A DNA stretch of 7,638 nt from assembly GCA_002788755.1 (NCBI GenBank), contig PFRW01000066.1:1-7638 (forward strand). Direction: 5' to 3'. The translations under genes and the position numbers were made by a program. Below, one piece after another: positions 6,071-7,638 of the stretch. How positions within the stretch are numbered: the first letter of the stretch is position 1; every line of letters begins with the position of its first letter. Under the pieces are notes generated by a model. The model made no database searches, was not told where the DNA came from, and saw only the letters and a list, made by a program, of their open reading frames with translations. Source of the DNA: Candidatus Peregrinibacteria bacterium CG_4_9_14_0_2_um_filter_41_14 (GTDB lineage: Bacteria > Patescibacteriota > Gracilibacteria > UBA1369 > UM-FILTER-41-14).

Positions 6071-6902
6071 CATCTGTTGTGGTACCCAACCACACCTGAC
6101 TATCAACCAGTTTGACCTCACCGGCGCTTAATCCCAAATCTTTAACCTCAAAATTTAACGATCGGATAATCACACGCTTTCCGCCATCAAACCAAAAAAC
6201 ACCAGGCCAGGGGGTATAAGCTCGATACCGGTTTAACAACGCTTGTGCCGACAAATCAGCCAAAATTAATTCACCGTCCGCCTTATTAATTTTTGTGCAC
6301 ACCGACGGCTCACCCTGTTGCGGAATAGGGGATACAGAACCGGACGCAATCTCTACCAAAAGGTTTGGTAACTCTTGCGATGATAAATCGCTTAAACTCT
6401 CAAATAAATCAGCAGCCGTTTCCTTACCTGTTAACTCAACTTCCGTACACATATATAAAGGGCCCTCGTCTAAACCAACTGTCATCTGCATGTAACAATT
6501 ACCAATTTTTTGATCACCATTTAATAAAGTAGATTGAATCGGGGAAGCACCACGATACTTAGGCAACAACGAAGCATGCACATTAATCGATGCAACCTTA
6601 GGCCAATCCAAAACAGGCTGTGGCAAAATCATGCCATAAGCCATAACTACTAAAAAATCCGGTACCGGCAAAGTGGCAACCAAACTAACTAACTCATTCT
6701 TAGAAGAAAGCGTATAAACAGGCAAATCAAAATCAACAGCCGCTTGTCCCAATGGGGGCAAAGTCAAAACCTGCTTACGTCCTACCGGTTTTGCCTCATT
6801 ACAAATTACAGCTTCCACTTTAAAGCGATCATCACTTAATAAAGCATGTAAACTTTTAACTCCGAAAGCGGCCGAACCCGCAAAAACAACTGATATTGCC
6901 AT
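5997..6902 (-). CDS. fmt: Methionyl-tRNA formyltransferase
   Basis: This enzyme formylates Met-tRNA(fMet) using 10-formyl-tetrahydrofolate, for translation initiation. The 301 residues are close to the usual 305-315. The N-terminal domain opens VVFAGSAAFGV. The catalytic signature INVHASLLPKYRGASPIQ at 106-123 is intact, with N107 and H109, and D145 lies in VGLDEGP. These match E. coli Asn106, His108 and Asp144. The C-terminal OB-type domain contains RYRAYTPWPG and ends ALTRVQLEGKPAMDALSWWNGR-like, the normal family terminus, so the 3' end is genuine despite overlapping the convergent membrane-protein gene by 74 bp. The def gene, its common neighbour, is not seen here. No Shine-Dalgarno precedes the ATG. 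The stop is TAA. Confidence 0.97.
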   Translation of the reverse strand: MAISVVFAGSAAFGVKSLHALLSDDRFKVEAVICNEAKPVGRKQVLTLPPLGQAAVDFDLPVYTLSSKNELVSLVATLPVPDFLVVMAYGMILPQPVLDWPKVASINVHASLLPKYRGASPIQSTLLNGDQKIGNCYMQMTVGLDEGPLYMCTEVELTGKETAADLFESLSDLSSQELPNLLVEIASGSVSPIPQQGEPSVCTKINKADGELILADLSAQALLNRYRAYTPWPGVFWFDGGKRVIIRSLNFEVKDLGLSAGEVKLVDSQVWLGTTTDAIALTRVQLEGKPAMDALSWWNGR

Positions 6903-6955
6903 AAATTTAGCTACAAGTTAGATTCAACAAGCCTTATTTAAGATTTACAGTGATT
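6903..6955. promoter_or_regulatory. Divergent intergenic region between fmt and the uracil-DNA glycosylase gene
   Basis: These 53 AT-rich bases separate the two divergent starts and must hold or adjoin promoters for both. I could not identify a convincing -35/-10 pair in either direction. Confidence 0.4.
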
Positions 6956-7540
6956 ATGGCAAGCAAACAAGAGCAACTCAATCAAATTAATGCAAAAATC
7001 GCCGTTTGCCAAAAATGCCCTCTAGCCAAAACCCGCACCAATACCGTTCCCGGCACCGGCAACATTAATACCGACATTGTTTTTATTGGTGAAGGACCCG
7101 GAAAATCCGAAGACGAACAGGGGATACCATTTATGGGAGCCGCCGGACGCATCTTAAATGAAATGCTCGAAAAAATTAAACTCGATCGCCAAGACATCTT
7201 CATTACAAACATTGTTAAATGTCGACCACCAAAAAATCGCGACCCAAAAATAACAGAAAAAAACATCTGCAATACCTACCTCCAACAACAACTCGCTCTT
7301 ATCAACCCAACTTTAATTATCCCGCTTGGCCGCCACGCCATGGAATATTTTTTACCAAATGCCAAAATTTCCGAAACACATGGAAAACCTCAAGTCATAA
7401 TTACGGCCACTGGCAAATCACAAGTAATTTATCCACTTTATCATCCCGCCGCCGCCCTATATAATCCTCGTACTAAACTAGTCATCGCCGATGACTTTGC
7501 CCTCATTCCCTCTCTAATCAAAAAATATAAAAATGTTTAA
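6956..7540 (+). CDS. Family 4 uracil-DNA glycosylase, iron-sulfur type
   Basis: This enzyme removes uracil from DNA, starting base-excision repair of deaminated cytosines. Numbered from the ATG at 6956 it has 194 residues. Four cysteines fit the family's 4Fe-4S cluster: C18 and C21 (VCQKCPLAKTR), C89 (NIVKCRPPKNRDP) and C105. Motif A is GEGPGKSEDEQGIPFMG, starting at residue 45. Motif C is YHPAA, with H163. PLGRHA near 123-128 is also typical. A GTG at 6950 would add two residues, but I prefer the ATG two codons later because it is the stronger start. Neither has a Shine-Dalgarno. The 3' end overlaps the next start by 8 bp (7533-7540), suggesting co-transcription with that gene. The stop is TAA. 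Confidence 0.95.
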   Translation: MASKQEQLNQINAKIAVCQKCPLAKTRTNTVPGTGNINTDIVFIGEGPGKSEDEQGIPFMGAAGRILNEMLEKIKLDRQDIFITNIVKCRPPKNRDPKITEKNICNTYLQQQLALINPTLIIPLGRHAMEYFLPNAKISETHGKPQVIITATGKSQVIYPLYHPAAALYNPRTKLVIADDFALIPSLIKKYKNV

Positions 7541-7638
7541 AAAATACATCCTCCCACTCACAATCCTATTTTTACTGGGCGCAATCAGCACCATCATCAC
7601 TTTGTACAAGTTATCACCATGCATCACGTACGACCCCG
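7533..7638 (+). CDS. Start of a small membrane protein, cut by the right edge
   Basis: An ATG at 7533 overlaps the glycosylase stop in the +1 frame and stays open to the right edge, 35 full codons. The peptide begins MFKKYILP, followed by a hydrophobic segment at about residues 6-26 and then YKLSPCITYDP. A positively charged N-terminus and one membrane span or signal anchor are clear. The overlap and continued open frame support it as real. I do not recognise the family from this fragment, and no function can be given. Confidence 0.65.
   Translation, partial: MFKKYILPLTILFLLGAISTIITLYKLSPCITYDP

Noticed and set aside
1..7638. Alternative genetic code (TGA as glycine or tryptophan), prompted by the absence of TGA stops
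   Set aside because: All conserved proteins translate end to end without any in-frame TGA, and tryptophan is TGG throughout.

Overview
The window looks like a piece of a small, AT-rich bacterial genome, most like the Patescibacteria (Candidate Phyla Radiation). This is inference from gene style only. Intergenic gaps are short, adjacent genes overlap, and almost no start has a Shine-Dalgarno sequence. The single-strand binding protein is short, and a solute-binding lipoprotein has no permease beside it. The standard code with TAA and TAG stops explains every complete gene. No rRNA, tRNA, CRISPR array or transposase was seen.

Left part (1-1138): a minus-strand gene starts near 811 and runs off the left edge. 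It encodes at least 270 residues and ends, as far as visible, in near-identical 35-residue (105-bp) tandem repeats. The repeat register resembles TAL-effector-like (TALE/BAT/MOrTL) DNA-binding repeats, and the copies differ at only two short spots. This is the most interesting item in the window. Upstream of it, a 327-bp gap contains a nested inverted repeat (1017-1125) with an architecture loosely like an integron attC site.

Middle left (1139-2185, minus): riboflavin synthase (ribE) followed by a Nudix hydrolase of the Ap4A-hydrolase type, 39 bp apart and probably co-transcribed.

Middle (2246-6070, plus): a tight run of ssb, a family 2 glycosyltransferase with a TTG start, a sugar-type solute-binding lipoprotein, and an O-antigen ligase/polymerase-like membrane protein. 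The last three suggest a surface-glycan locus; ssb appears to be a housekeeping gene placed at its head.

Right part (5997-7638): methionyl-tRNA formyltransferase (fmt, minus) overlaps the 3' end of the membrane protein tail to tail. A divergent family 4 uracil-DNA glycosylase (plus) follows, then the start of a small membrane protein cut by the right edge.
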